Under the pieces are notes generated by a model, which saw only the letters and a list, made by a program, of their open reading frames with translations, was not told the origin of the DNA and did not search any database. A stretch of 40,882 bases of DNA from Bryobacterales bacterium F-183 (GTDB lineage: Bacteria; Acidobacteriota; Terriglobia; Bryobacterales; Bryobacteraceae). The stretch spans positions 1-40,882 of the forward strand of contig AP025254.1 of assembly GCA_016865505.2 (NCBI GenBank), read 5' to 3'. The position numbers and the translations under genes are program-made. Shown piece by piece: positions 8,532 through 17,155 of the stretch; within the stretch, counting starts at the first letter, position 1, and each line of letters opens with the position of its first letter.

Positions 8532-10006
8532 GAATACGAGACCGGAGGGAGCCTCCGGCTTCTACAATCACTACTTATTCCCATCGTCTACCGCAGTCGC
8601 AGCCTTCTTCAGCACCTCCTCGTAATGCTCCTGCTGTTACGGCTCCTGCCTCTCCGGCAACTGCCAATACTGGTCTGAGTACGCCGATAGCGGCTCCACC
8701 AACCTTGGCGCAGCGCTTGGCGGCCTACGCTGCGCTGCCGTACCCCAAAGTGGCGTCGATCGTCTTCGGGTTGTATTTGTTCATCCTGTCGTCGATCCTG
8801 GCGCAGATCCTCACCATTTACCTGGGCATCCCGTTTCCGTTGGTGGCGTTCATGCTGGTGGTGGTCGCGATCTTCTACTTCGCTGCCGGCAACCATGCGC
8901 GCTTTATCCGATCGCCATTTTTCTGGCCGTGGGTTTTGCTTTGGGTCTGGTGGACATTCGCCGCGGTGGTAGGTATGTACCCGGGCCGAAGTCTGCCGTA
9001 CATGCTGACGTTCGGGTTACGCATTCATATCCTGCCGTTTATTGCCTGCGCCATCGCCGTCACTGCACCGGCGCTCATCAACGTGACGCGTGGGTTCGCC
9101 GCCGGCTACCTGGTGATTCTGTTCATGTGCTTCCGGTACGGACAGACCCGGGAAAACCGTTTCTTCATTCCCGAAACGACGCTAGCGAATGGCAACGATC
9201 TGGCCCTGCACATCGTGCTGGGGCTTTGTTTTGTACTGATCCTGATCATGCGGGGACGTCCGTTCACCCGGTTTATTCTGGCCGGCGGCATACCCATCAT
9301 GGTGTACTACGTATTCCGCACCGGGTCCCGTGCCAACATGTTGACGCTGGCTCTGCTACTCGGCGTCTGCTTTCTGATCATGCCTGTCCGCTGGAAGATC
9401 GCATCGATCATCACCAGCGCCGCTATGGCCGTGATGCTGTTCCCGCTGCTGCCGGAAGGCACCGTGAACCGCCTGTTCACATTTACCCAGGCTCGAACCG
9501 GCACGTTTGACGCCATGGAAGCCGAGTTGTCCCGCCAAGCTGTCGATTCCACCAATGCGCGCCTCATGCTGCAGAAGCGAGCTATCGATCTGAGCTTGGC
9601 GAACCCCTTGTTTGGGGTGGGACCACTGATGTTTACCGACGCCGTGGATTCTTATGTTCGTGAAACCGAAGGCCGCGGCTCCGCCTGGCAGGTGTCGCAC
9701 AATTCCTATTTACAGGTGTCGAGTGAGACTGGGATTCCCGGCTTTCTGCTGTACGTCTGGTGCATCTTCCTCTGCATCCGTACTAACTTCCGGTGTTACC
9801 GGGAAGCCCGGCGTATGAATTTTCATGACGAGATGGCGCTATCGGCAGGCTTGCTGCTAGCCACCATCACCTACGCGTTCGGCATTCTGTTCTGTAGCAT
9901 CGCGCTCGATTACTATCTGGCGGCTCTGGTGTCCTTCACCTCCGCCAATGCGTTGGCGCAGGAAGATCTACGGCACTACCTGCAACAGCGCCCACAGACC
10001 GTATGA
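8528..10006 (+). CDS. O-antigen polymerase/ligase-like membrane protein (Wzy-type)
   Basis: 492 residues from ATG 8528, which overlaps the flippase stop as ATGA. About the first 75 residues are Pro/Ser/Thr/Ala-rich and probably cytoplasmic. They precede about ten membrane segments. The large loop near the C-terminus holds HNSYLQVSSETGIPG from His391, the conserved element of the Wzy/WaaL O-antigen ligase family. It would polymerise the flipped repeat units or ligate the glycan to an acceptor. Adjacency to a flippase favours a polymerase. The disordered proline-rich N-terminus is longer than usual. Confidence 0.82.
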   Translation: MRIRDRREPPASTITTYSHRLPQSQPSSAPPRNAPAVTAPASPATANTGLSTPIAAPPTLAQRLAAYAALPYPKVASIVFGLYLFILSSILAQILTIYLGIPFPLVAFMLVVVAIFYFAAGNHARFIRSPFFWPWVLLWVWWTFAAVVGMYPGRSLPYMLTFGLRIHILPFIACAIAVTAPALINVTRGFAAGYLVILFMCFRYGQTRENRFFIPETTLANGNDLALHIVLGLCFVLILIMRGRPFTRFILAGGIPIMVYYVFRTGSRANMLTLALLLGVCFLIMPVRWKIASIITSAAMAVMLFPLLPEGTVNRLFTFTQARTGTFDAMEAELSRQAVDSTNARLMLQKRAIDLSLANPLFGVGPLMFTDAVDSYVRETEGRGSAWQVSHNSYLQVSSETGIPGFLLYVWCIFLCIRTNFRCYREARRMNFHDEMALSAGLLLATITYAFGILFCSIALDYYLAALVSFTSANALAQEDLRHYLQQRPQTV

Positions 10007-11103
10007 GGAAAGGGCGGACTCCCGTCCTGCTGATGTCCCACGCCTTGGGGGCCGGCGGCGGCGAGCGGCAGCTGGCGCTTACCGCACTTGGCATGAAGCG
10101 CTATCAGGCGCATGTGGCAGCGGTACAAGGTGGCCATTGGGTAAAGCCGCTGGAGGACGCCGGAGTGCCCTTGTATTGGGTCCGCTCACGGTCCCTACTC
10201 AGCTTCGATGCGCTACGCGAAGGTCGGCGCCTCAGCCAGTACCTTGGAAGCCAGAACATCGCGCTGGTCCACTCGTTTGACTACACGATGAACCTGTTCG
10301 GCATGCCTGTCGCGGCTTGTACGCGTGGCGTAATCCCAGTTGCCGCCCAGCGTTGTGAAATGGGGCTCGTCCCGCCACGTTACCGTCGGCCCACGGTGTG
10401 GGCCCACAAGATGAGCGGGCAAGTCGTGGTGAACAGCAGCCGTCTGCGCGACGAGTTAGTACAGGATTTTGGGGAACGGGCCGACCGTATCAGCGTCTGC
10501 TACAACGGCGTCGACACAGCGATGTTCACAGGCAGTCCAGCCGAACGGATCCCAGTGAGCGAAACACAGGGTGCCTCGCTGGTGATCGCCTGCGTTTGCG
10601 TACTGCGGCCTGAAAAGAATCTCGCTTTATTGATCGAGGCGTTTCGAAAGGTCCAGCAGCCAGGCTGGCGTTTGCTACTGGTCGGCGACGGCCCCGAGCG
10701 TCAGGCGCTAATCGCCCAAGCCTCCGGACTCGATTGCGTATTCGTGCCTTCGACCAATGAAGTATTCCGCTATTTGCGTGCTGCCCATATCTTTGTACTG
10801 GCCTCCCGTAGCGAAGGGCTTTCCAACTCGATCATGGAAGCGATGGCCTCCGGGTGCGCGGTTGCTGCTACCCGAGTTGGTGGAAATCCGGAACTCGTAG
10901 AGCATGGACAAACCGGGCTGCTGTTTGAAAATGCCAGCCTGGAGGGGTTGACGGCAGCCTTACAGCGTCTGGCGGATCCGGCCGAACGACACAGGCTGGC
11001 CGAAGCCGGACAGCGCCGCATGCGGAATGACTTTTCGCTCGAAAGCGCGGTTGAGCGAATCGAGGCCTTGTACGACCGTTTGCTGCTGGAGCCTCGATCA
11101 TGA
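10003..11103 (+). CDS. Glycosyltransferase family 4 (GT-B)
   Basis: 366 residues. The N-terminal Rossmann half begins with a glycine-rich acceptor loop (LGAGGGERQLAL). The C-terminal half has ACVCVLRPEKNLALLIEAF, LLVGDGPERQAL and the E-x7-E nucleotide-sugar motif (E271 and E279 in SEGLSNSIMEAMASG). These are diagnostic of retaining GT4 enzymes. Donor and linkage cannot be read from sequence. It is joined to both neighbours by ATGA overlaps in the assembly section of the operon. Confidence 0.88.
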   Translation: MRKGRTPVLLMSHALGAGGGERQLALTALGMKRYQAHVAAVQGGHWVKPLEDAGVPLYWVRSRSLLSFDALREGRRLSQYLGSQNIALVHSFDYTMNLFGMPVAACTRGVIPVAAQRCEMGLVPPRYRRPTVWAHKMSGQVVVNSSRLRDELVQDFGERADRISVCYNGVDTAMFTGSPAERIPVSETQGASLVIACVCVLRPEKNLALLIEAFRKVQQPGWRLLLVGDGPERQALIAQASGLDCVFVPSTNEVFRYLRAAHIFVLASRSEGLSNSIMEAMASGCAVAATRVGGNPELVEHGQTGLLFENASLEGLTAALQRLADPAERHRLAEAGQRRMRNDFSLESAVERIEALYDRLLLEPRS

Positions 11104-12062
11104 TTCGCATTGCGTCGGAACTCGACGGCCTGGAGCGCCTGGCTCCACCGGGAGTTGAGGCTCGCTGCTTGTCGTCCAATCAGGAACCAAACCGTTGGAA
11201 GCGCAACCTGCGTTTGCTGCGGATGGCCTATTCGAGCGACCACCTGCTGATCCATTTCCATCTCGTCGAAGTCCTGTTCTTCGTTCTCGCTCTTTGGGTT
11301 TGGCCCTTCCACCGCTGCAAGTTATCGACACTCGATTACTTTGTCATCCGCGTACCCAAATCCGCCGAATGGCTGGTGAACTGGGCCATGCGGCGCGTCC
11401 ACAAGTACCTGGTTTATTTTCGGGATAGCCGCCGCTTTGTGGAACGCCACGGCATACCGCCCGAGCGATTTGTATACGTACCGTTCAAGGTCAATTCCTG
11501 GGAACGAGTGCAAAAAGCGAATATCCGGGACGAAGGATATGTATTTGTCGGTGGCCGTTCACGGCGGGACTTCCGTCTGTTTTTCGAAGTGATCGGCCGG
11601 CTCGGATACCCGGCCAAAGTGCTGACCTCGCATGAACCCGATCTGCTACCGCATGGCTCCACCCTCGCAGGCCTGACGCCACCTCCCAACGTCGAGATGC
11701 ACTACAACGACACGGATCGTGATGTATTCATCGACATGATCGCCGGCTGCCGCATCATGGCGTTGCCGATTACCAAAAACAACACCTTGCAAGCAGGAAT
11801 TGGCGTCTGCATCCAAGGGATGGCCTTGCAGAAACCAGTCGTGATCAGCGAAGCGTTAGGCATCAGCGATGTACTGCTCGACGGGCAAGCCTGGATCGTA
11901 CCGCCGGGAGACGCTGCGGCGTTGGAACAGGCTCTTCGGGCGCTATGGGAAGACGCCTCCTTGCGGCAGGCCTACGCACAACGTGGAAGCAGCTATGCCT
12001 TACCGTTGGGAGGCGACGACAATCTGCGGCTGTCCGTTCTGCGGGAACTGTTAAAGTGGTGA
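11100..12062 (+). CDS. Glycosyltransferase (GT-B fold, divergent)
   Basis: 320 residues. The second half carries the GT-B donor-domain pattern: YVFVGGRSRRDFRLFFEVIGRL, then a conserved segment ending in GMALQKPVVISEALGISDVLLDG, then VPPGDAAALEQALRALWED. The acidic pair of classical GT4 proteins is not obvious, since the usual E-x7-E is replaced around QAGIGVCIQGMALQKP. The N-terminal half is short and has a hydrophobic stretch (about 55-72) that may dock to the membrane. It is translationally coupled to the GT4 gene, which suggests consecutive sugar additions. Confidence 0.68.
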   Translation: MIRIASELDGLERLAPPGVEARCLSSNQEPNRWKRNLRLLRMAYSSDHLLIHFHLVEVLFFVLALWVWPFHRCKLSTLDYFVIRVPKSAEWLVNWAMRRVHKYLVYFRDSRRFVERHGIPPERFVYVPFKVNSWERVQKANIRDEGYVFVGGRSRRDFRLFFEVIGRLGYPAKVLTSHEPDLLPHGSTLAGLTPPPNVEMHYNDTDRDVFIDMIAGCRIMALPITKNNTLQAGIGVCIQGMALQKPVVISEALGISDVLLDGQAWIVPPGDAAALEQALRALWEDASLRQAYAQRGSSYALPLGGDDNLRLSVLRELLKW

Positions 12063-12094
12063 ATCTCTAACGGGTTGCAGGTTACCCTGTAGGG

Positions 12095-12919
12095 ATGCGG
12101 ATTGACAGGTCCAATTGGCAGGACGTTGCCAGTCCACGGATTGAGTCCGACTGGAGCGTGGTGATCCCCGCTGCCGGTAAGGGGACGCGCCTGGGCTCCT
12201 CTTTGCCGAAGATCCTCTATCCAGTGGGCGGACGCCCGATTCTAGCCTGGCTGTTTGACCTGTTTCTTCCCTCGATCAGCGGTCCCATCGTGTTGGTGGT
12301 CGCACCCTGGAGCAAGGATGCTGTGCAGAAAGCGGCACTCGAGTTGGCTGGCGAAGATCGTGTCAAGATCGCTGTCCAAGAGGTTCCCACCGGGATGGGC
12401 GACGCTGTCGAGATCGGTGTAACGCAGGTTACAACTCAGAACGTTGCGGTGGTCTGGGGCGATCAGGTCGCGCTTCGAAAATCCTCGATTGAAGCTGTGT
12501 TCCGGGTGCATGAAGGTCCTCTACAACCAGCGGTAACTTTCCCTACCGTAGACCGGGATCAGCCTTACATACATTTTGAGCGGAATGCCGATGGAAATAT
12601 AGTGGCTTTACGGCAGGCGCGAGAAGGCGACCCGATGCCGCCAGTTGGGGAAAGTGACACCGGTTTTTTTTGTTTTCAAACGTTGATTTTGCAGCAACTT
12701 CTAGCCGATTCCCGGAAGAATGGACAGCGCGGATCGGCAACTGGTGAATTCAATTTGCTGCCAATTCTGGTGGACGCCGCCATCCGCCAGTACCGTGTAC
12801 TGACGCCGCGCGTAGTACGGGAAGAAGAGACAGTCGGAATCAATACCCCGGAGGACGCCGCGCGGGTGGAGGAATTCCTACGGAGCGAACGATATGCCGG
12901 TGTTGAAACCCACGGCTGA
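12095..12919 (+). CDS. Sugar nucleotidyltransferase, GlmU-N-like
   Basis: 274 residues. The nucleotide-binding signature AAGKGTRLG (26-34) with Lys39 in LPKIL identifies the NTP-transferase fold. Later pieces (TGMGDAVEIGV, VVWGDQVAL, TGEFNLLPILVDAA) follow the order seen in the uridyltransferase half of GlmU. It would make an NDP-activated sugar or similar phospho-compound. The hexapeptide-repeat half of GlmU is absent. It starts 32 bases after the previous stop, the largest gap within the operon. It overlaps the CofD-like/GT2 gene by 26 bases, which suggests that the two proteins are made together. Confidence 0.82.
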   Translation: MRIDRSNWQDVASPRIESDWSVVIPAAGKGTRLGSSLPKILYPVGGRPILAWLFDLFLPSISGPIVLVVAPWSKDAVQKAALELAGEDRVKIAVQEVPTGMGDAVEIGVTQVTTQNVAVVWGDQVALRKSSIEAVFRVHEGPLQPAVTFPTVDRDQPYIHFERNADGNIVALRQAREGDPMPPVGESDTGFFCFQTLILQQLLADSRKNGQRGSATGEFNLLPILVDAAIRQYRVLTPRVVREEETVGINTPEDAARVEEFLRSERYAGVETHG

Positions 12920-14954
12920 AGAACGACAACAACAGCAGCAACAGCAACAACAGACCGCCAGCGGCGAACGGACTCAAATCAACGTTGTTCTGTTTTCTGG
13001 CGGCAGTGGCACGCAAACGATCACGGAAGCGCTACGGCTGCACCCCCAAATCGATCTCTCCATCGTCATCAACGCTTATGACGACGGCCACTCCACCGGA
13101 CGGCTTCGCAAGTTTATTCCGTCGATGCTTGGTCCGTCAGACGTCCGCAAGAACCTCAACCGGTTGATGCCGGTAAAGGAACGTGGCCAGAAGGCGCTCA
13201 AGTTCCTGTCCGACTACCGCTTGAAGGTCGGTATCAGCCGCGCCGACGCGCTGGCGATTGTGGATGGCTTAACCACTGGGGATTTGCAAGCACTACCCGA
13301 CGCCATCCGGGACCGGTACCAGGAACTTGCCCTGTGGCAGGCAGCGACCTTGCAGGGCTATCTGCGGACCTTCCGGCAGTACTTTGACCAACAGGAACCG
13401 CTAGGCAATCGTTTTGACTTTACCGACTGTGCCCTCGGCAACTTGTACTTTGCCGGCTGCTTTTTACAGGAAGGGCAGGATTTTAACCGTACCATTGCCG
13501 CCTTCAGCCGGTTTTATGAAGTGCGCCCCGACGTCCTGCACAATGTCACGCTCGGCGAAAACCTGTTCCTGATCGCCGAAAAAGAAGACGGCACGATGAT
13601 GCTCAACGAAGCGGACATCGTGGCGGCGCAGAGTTCCGCGCGCATCACCAATCTTTACCTGATCGACGAGCGCACCTACCGTACGCAGGTAGAAGGCGCC
13701 ACCAGCGCTCCTCCGGAAGGCTGGCCAGCGCTTGCCCGGCGGGCCAACGTCACACCGCGTCTGAATCCGGCGGTGGCCGAAGCCATCGCCAAGGCGGACG
13801 TGATTGTGTACGGCCCCGGTACGCAGCATTCTTCGTTGTTTCCTTCGTACATGACCGCCGGCCTTGCCGCAGCTATCGCCCAGAACACCACAGCCGACAA
13901 AATCTTCGTTGGCAACGCTCAGCGCGACCTCGACATTCAGCAGGACGACGTCAACGATCTGGCCGGAAAGTTCATGGCCGCCATGAACTCGACCACTGGT
14001 AGCGCCGCGGTCCAGTGGCCGCAGGTGGTGACGCAGTTCTTCGTACAGCAGGTGACTGGCGGCGACACCGCCAAGTACATCCCGTTTGACGAAAAGAAGT
14101 TCCCGTACCCGATTGAGACAGTCCGCCTGCGCGATTGGGAAGCGCAAGAGGGACGCCATTCCGGTGGCTTTGTGCTCGCCGAACTGCGACGCCTGGTGCA
14201 GGCTCGCATCGACGTGGAGCTGGCACAGGTAAATCACATGGTGTCCATCATCGTGCCGGTGCTCAACGAGGAAGCGACACTCGACGGCGTCCTGCGGGAC
14301 CTGGTGGCGTTGGACTTTCAGGCTTTGGGATTGACCAAGGAAGTTCTAGTGGTGGATGGCGGGTCGTCCGATCAATCGCTGGCAATCGCCCAGAGCATCA
14401 AAGGCGTCAAAACCTTTCGTTCGCAAGCACCCGGCCGTGGCGCAGCGCTTCGCCTGGGGGTAGAACAGGCTCGCGGCAATCTGATCGCGTTTTACCCCGC
14501 AGACCGTGAGTACCGGCAAGAGGATCTTGTCTCCGTGGTCCAAGCGGCGGCCGGCAGTTCCCGGTTTAAAGCTGTGTTTGGAACGCGTAGCCCCAAGGTG
14601 ACGGACCTTTCCGATCAGCTCAAGGGGATTTATCACAACAACTGGCGTTTGTACCTGAGCAGCAAGTACGGCGGCATGCTGTTGAGCGTAGCGGCGCTGT
14701 TCCTGTACAACCGCTATGTCACGGACGTACTCACCAGCGTTAAGGCGTTTGACGCCCATTTGTTGCATTCGCTGCATTTGGAATCAAACGGTCGAGACCT
14801 CGACACTGAAATCGTCGCCAAACTGGCGAAGCGGCGCGAGTTCATGCTGGAACTACCCGTCGACTATGAGCCGCGTACCCGCTCGCAGGGTAAGAAAATT
14901 ACACTTCTGGATGGGCTGAAGGCGCTCGGCGCGCTGGTACGCTACCGCTTTTAA
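12894..14954 (+). CDS. CofD/YvcK-like domain fused to GT2 glycosyltransferase
   Basis: 686 residues. A poly-Gln tract (12-20) precedes a CofD/YvcK-type Rossmann domain with FSGGSGT (34-40), NAYDDGHSTGRLR (60-72) and PSDVRKNL (81-88). Near the middle is VIVYGPGTQHSSLFPS. From residue 449 (an internal Met at 14238) a complete GT2 domain runs to the C-terminus, with VSIIVPVLNEE and VVDGGSSD. Where the family has DxD, this copy reads P535-A-D537. CofD transfers a phospho-lactyl-type group to make F420, and YvcK binds UDP-sugars; either precedent could apply. The GT2 part is a close paralogue of the next gene. No frameshift separates the halves. Confidence 0.85.
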   Translation: MPVLKPTAEERQQQQQQQQQTASGERTQINVVLFSGGSGTQTITEALRLHPQIDLSIVINAYDDGHSTGRLRKFIPSMLGPSDVRKNLNRLMPVKERGQKALKFLSDYRLKVGISRADALAIVDGLTTGDLQALPDAIRDRYQELALWQAATLQGYLRTFRQYFDQQEPLGNRFDFTDCALGNLYFAGCFLQEGQDFNRTIAAFSRFYEVRPDVLHNVTLGENLFLIAEKEDGTMMLNEADIVAAQSSARITNLYLIDERTYRTQVEGATSAPPEGWPALARRANVTPRLNPAVAEAIAKADVIVYGPGTQHSSLFPSYMTAGLAAAIAQNTTADKIFVGNAQRDLDIQQDDVNDLAGKFMAAMNSTTGSAAVQWPQVVTQFFVQQVTGGDTAKYIPFDEKKFPYPIETVRLRDWEAQEGRHSGGFVLAELRRLVQARIDVELAQVNHMVSIIVPVLNEEATLDGVLRDLVALDFQALGLTKEVLVVDGGSSDQSLAIAQSIKGVKTFRSQAPGRGAALRLGVEQARGNLIAFYPADREYRQEDLVSVVQAAAGSSRFKAVFGTRSPKVTDLSDQLKGIYHNNWRLYLSSKYGGMLLSVAALFLYNRYVTDVLTSVKAFDAHLLHSLHLESNGRDLDTEIVAKLAKRREFMLELPVDYEPRTRSQGKKITLLDGLKALGALVRYRF
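12927..12953 (+). repeat. CAA/CAG trinucleotide tract (poly-Gln)
   Basis: Nine consecutive glutamine codons, a mixture of CAA and CAG, near the start of the CofD-like/GT2 gene. A tract of this kind can lengthen or shorten in steps of three without breaking the frame. It lies just downstream of the overlapping end of the nucleotidyltransferase gene. Confidence 0.85.
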
Positions 14955-14978
14955 AGGACACTTCCGGTACCCCGAAAC

Positions 14979-15704
14979 ATGCCCGTTCTTTCGATTGTCA
15001 TTCCGGCCTACAACGAAGAAGCTTTTATCGCCAAGCTGCTGGAAATCGTGCTCGCTGTGCCTACTGAGCAGCTGGGATTCACCAAAGAAGTGATCGTTGT
15101 TGACGACGGTTCGAAGGACCGTACGGCAGCTGAGGCGCAGCGTTTTCCGAGCGTCAAGGTATTCATTCAGGTCCCGAATCAGGGCAAAGGCAAGGCTGTC
15201 CGGCGCGGCATCAAAGAAGCCACCGGCGATTACATCCTGATTCAGGATGCCGACCTTGAGTACGCCCCCGCAGACTATCTGCCCATGCTCGAGGCTCTTA
15301 AAAAAGGGGCGGATTCGGTGTATGGGTCGCGTGCGCTGGGCCAGCGTCGCAAGCAGCCGGGCTTTACGCTCTTTCCAGGACGGCATCCCGAACAGCGCTT
15401 CGGACCTTGGCTCGCAAGCCAGTTGCTGACCTGGTGGACGGCGCTACTCTACGGCCGCTGGATCACCGATACGCTCACCGCCTACAAGCTGTATCCGGGT
15501 AAGGTGATGCAGGCGATGAACATCGAAACCACCGGCTTCGAAACGGATCATGAGATCACGGCTAAGCTCATCCGGCAGGGCCTCAAGATCGTTGAGGTAC
15601 CAATCGATTACTTTCCCCGTTCTGTGGAAGAAGGCAAGAAGATCAAGCCGATTGACGGTCTCATCGCCGTGTGGACGCTTTTGAAGTACAGGTTTGCCAG
15701 TTGA
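14979..15704 (+). CDS. GT2 glycosyltransferase, dolichyl-phosphate-mannose-synthase-like
   Basis: 241 residues, GT-A fold. It has LSIVIPAYNEE at the start, IVVDDGSKDRT (39-49) and the intact metal/donor motif QDADLEY (89-95, D90 and D92). A C-terminal basic stretch around SVEEGKKIKPIDG is typical of enzymes that load a sugar onto a polyprenyl phosphate. The product would be a lipid-linked sugar for the GT-C enzymes at 15701 and 22595. It is a paralogue of the C-terminal half of the preceding fusion, with the same LGxTKEVxVVD block, which suggests tandem duplication. It starts 24 bases after the fusion gene. Confidence 0.87.
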   Translation: MPVLSIVIPAYNEEAFIAKLLEIVLAVPTEQLGFTKEVIVVDDGSKDRTAAEAQRFPSVKVFIQVPNQGKGKAVRRGIKEATGDYILIQDADLEYAPADYLPMLEALKKGADSVYGSRALGQRRKQPGFTLFPGRHPEQRFGPWLASQLLTWWTALLYGRWITDTLTAYKLYPGKVMQAMNIETTGFETDHEITAKLIRQGLKIVEVPIDYFPRSVEEGKKIKPIDGLIAVWTLLKYRFAS

Positions 15705-17155
15705 CGTTTTCTGATCACTACAAGCACTGGATAGGCGCCTTTTTGTGGTTCGCCGTAGGGATCTTTTATTGGCAAACATCGCGTCCCGGACATGATTGGG
15801 GCGGCGATTTCAGCGTTTACCTGTGGCAGGCGGACAACTTCGCCGAGGGCCGGCCCTATACGCAAAGCTCGTTTGTCGCCACGGCGCGATCGGAACGCAA
15901 CCACCCAGGGATCTATCCCCCAGCAACGTCACTGTTTATGAGTCCCGTGGCCAAGACGCTTGGTTGGGATTATCAAGGCTGGAAGCGATGGCTGGCCTTT
16001 CCTCTGTGGCTATCGCTGCCAGTATGGTTTGCCATCGGGCGGCACATGGGCCTTCCATTTTGGCCGGCGGTGTTGGCGACCCTTTTGTTTGCCACAAGCA
16101 CCATTGGATTCTGGATACGGGACAACGTCGGGTCGGACACTTTGTTCCAGCTGGTTTCAGGGGTCGCGTTACTCGTAATCCTTGAAGGCTACAAGCGGGG
16201 ATGGGACGTCCGCCAGCCCGTTGGGTTTGGTGTTTCGATCGCGCTGTTGTTGCTGCTTTGCTACGCTACGCGAGCTGCCGGCTTGGCTCTGGTTCTGGCT
16301 TTCTTTGCCGGTGAACTCGCCCAGCATCGCCGGATCCGCCGTGTGGCTGTTGCGGCTGGTGTCGCTTTCGCCATCGCCATTGTGGTGTACAACCGTTGGA
16401 TCTTTTCAGCCAACTCGCAGTATGGCAGCCAGTTCGAGTTTCTGCCGATGGCCTATGTCGCGAACTTCCTCTACTACGTCCGCAGTCACGCCAGCATCTG
16501 GCAGGGCTCACCGGCAATCCCGCGTTACCTGCTGTCGTTGGGCGGACTCCTGCTGGCGCTGTGGGTGTTATGGAAGCGCAGCGTCCTGCAAAGACCAGGT
16601 GTGGTGGAGCTATATGTTGTCATTTCCTACGCTATGGTGACGGTGTACTCCACCACTCAAAATAGTCGCTACCTGTTTGGTATCTATCCGCTACTAGTAT
16701 TTTTAATTACATTCGGCCTGATTGATCTAGCGGTCCATTGGAAGGCATTGCGGTGGCTTCCCGCTGCTAGTGCGACCCTCGCATTCCTGACCTTGGGCCT
16801 TGCTTGGCGAACCGTCGATCTGACACCGCTATCTGCCGGGGTACACCAGCAGGCGTTTACCGACGTTTGCCAGTTTCTGCGAAATAGCCCCGTATCGACG
16901 TTGCTCAGTTGGAACCCGCGTTTGTTCGCGCTGTACACGCAGCGCCCGAGCGTACTGTATGCCAAGCCGGGTGAGTTGGACAAACAACTGGCATCGCTAC
17001 CCGGGAAAGTTGCCGTAGTGTTCTACGAGCACGAAATGGATCGCGAGGAACTGGGGCCTTACTTGCAGTCGCATGAAAGTGAATGGGATAAGACGTTCGA
17101 TAACGGCCAGTTTCGCGTCTACCTACGGAAGAAAGAGGAACGGCCCCGGCTATGA
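15701..17155 (+). CDS. GT-C membrane glycosyltransferase (ArnT/PMT-like)
   Basis: 484 residues from TTG 15701, which overlaps the upstream stop as TTGA; GTG 15671 is an alternative. An N-terminal membrane helix leads into a periplasmic loop with HDWGGDFSVYLWQADNFAEG, whose acidic residues match the catalytic loop of GT39/ArnT-type enzymes. About ten further hydrophobic segments and a short soluble C-terminal domain follow. Such enzymes use polyprenyl-phosphate sugars as donors on the outer face of the inner membrane. The preceding GT2 probably supplies that donor. The rare start codon may lower expression relative to its neighbours. Confidence 0.78.
   Translation: MTFSDHYKHWIGAFLWFAVGIFYWQTSRPGHDWGGDFSVYLWQADNFAEGRPYTQSSFVATARSERNHPGIYPPATSLFMSPVAKTLGWDYQGWKRWLAFPLWLSLPVWFAIGRHMGLPFWPAVLATLLFATSTIGFWIRDNVGSDTLFQLVSGVALLVILEGYKRGWDVRQPVGFGVSIALLLLLCYATRAAGLALVLAFFAGELAQHRRIRRVAVAAGVAFAIAIVVYNRWIFSANSQYGSQFEFLPMAYVANFLYYVRSHASIWQGSPAIPRYLLSLGGLLLALWVLWKRSVLQRPGVVELYVVISYAMVTVYSTTQNSRYLFGIYPLLVFLITFGLIDLAVHWKALRWLPAASATLAFLTLGLAWRTVDLTPLSAGVHQQAFTDVCQFLRNSPVSTLLSWNPRLFALYTQRPSVLYAKPGELDKQLASLPGKVAVVFYEHEMDREELGPYLQSHESEWDKTFDNGQFRVYLRKKEERPRL

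Noticed and set aside
13464-14237. 257-codon antisense frame within the CofD-like gene
   Set aside because: It lies fully opposite a well-supported coding frame, has no motif, and comes from GC-rich codon bias.
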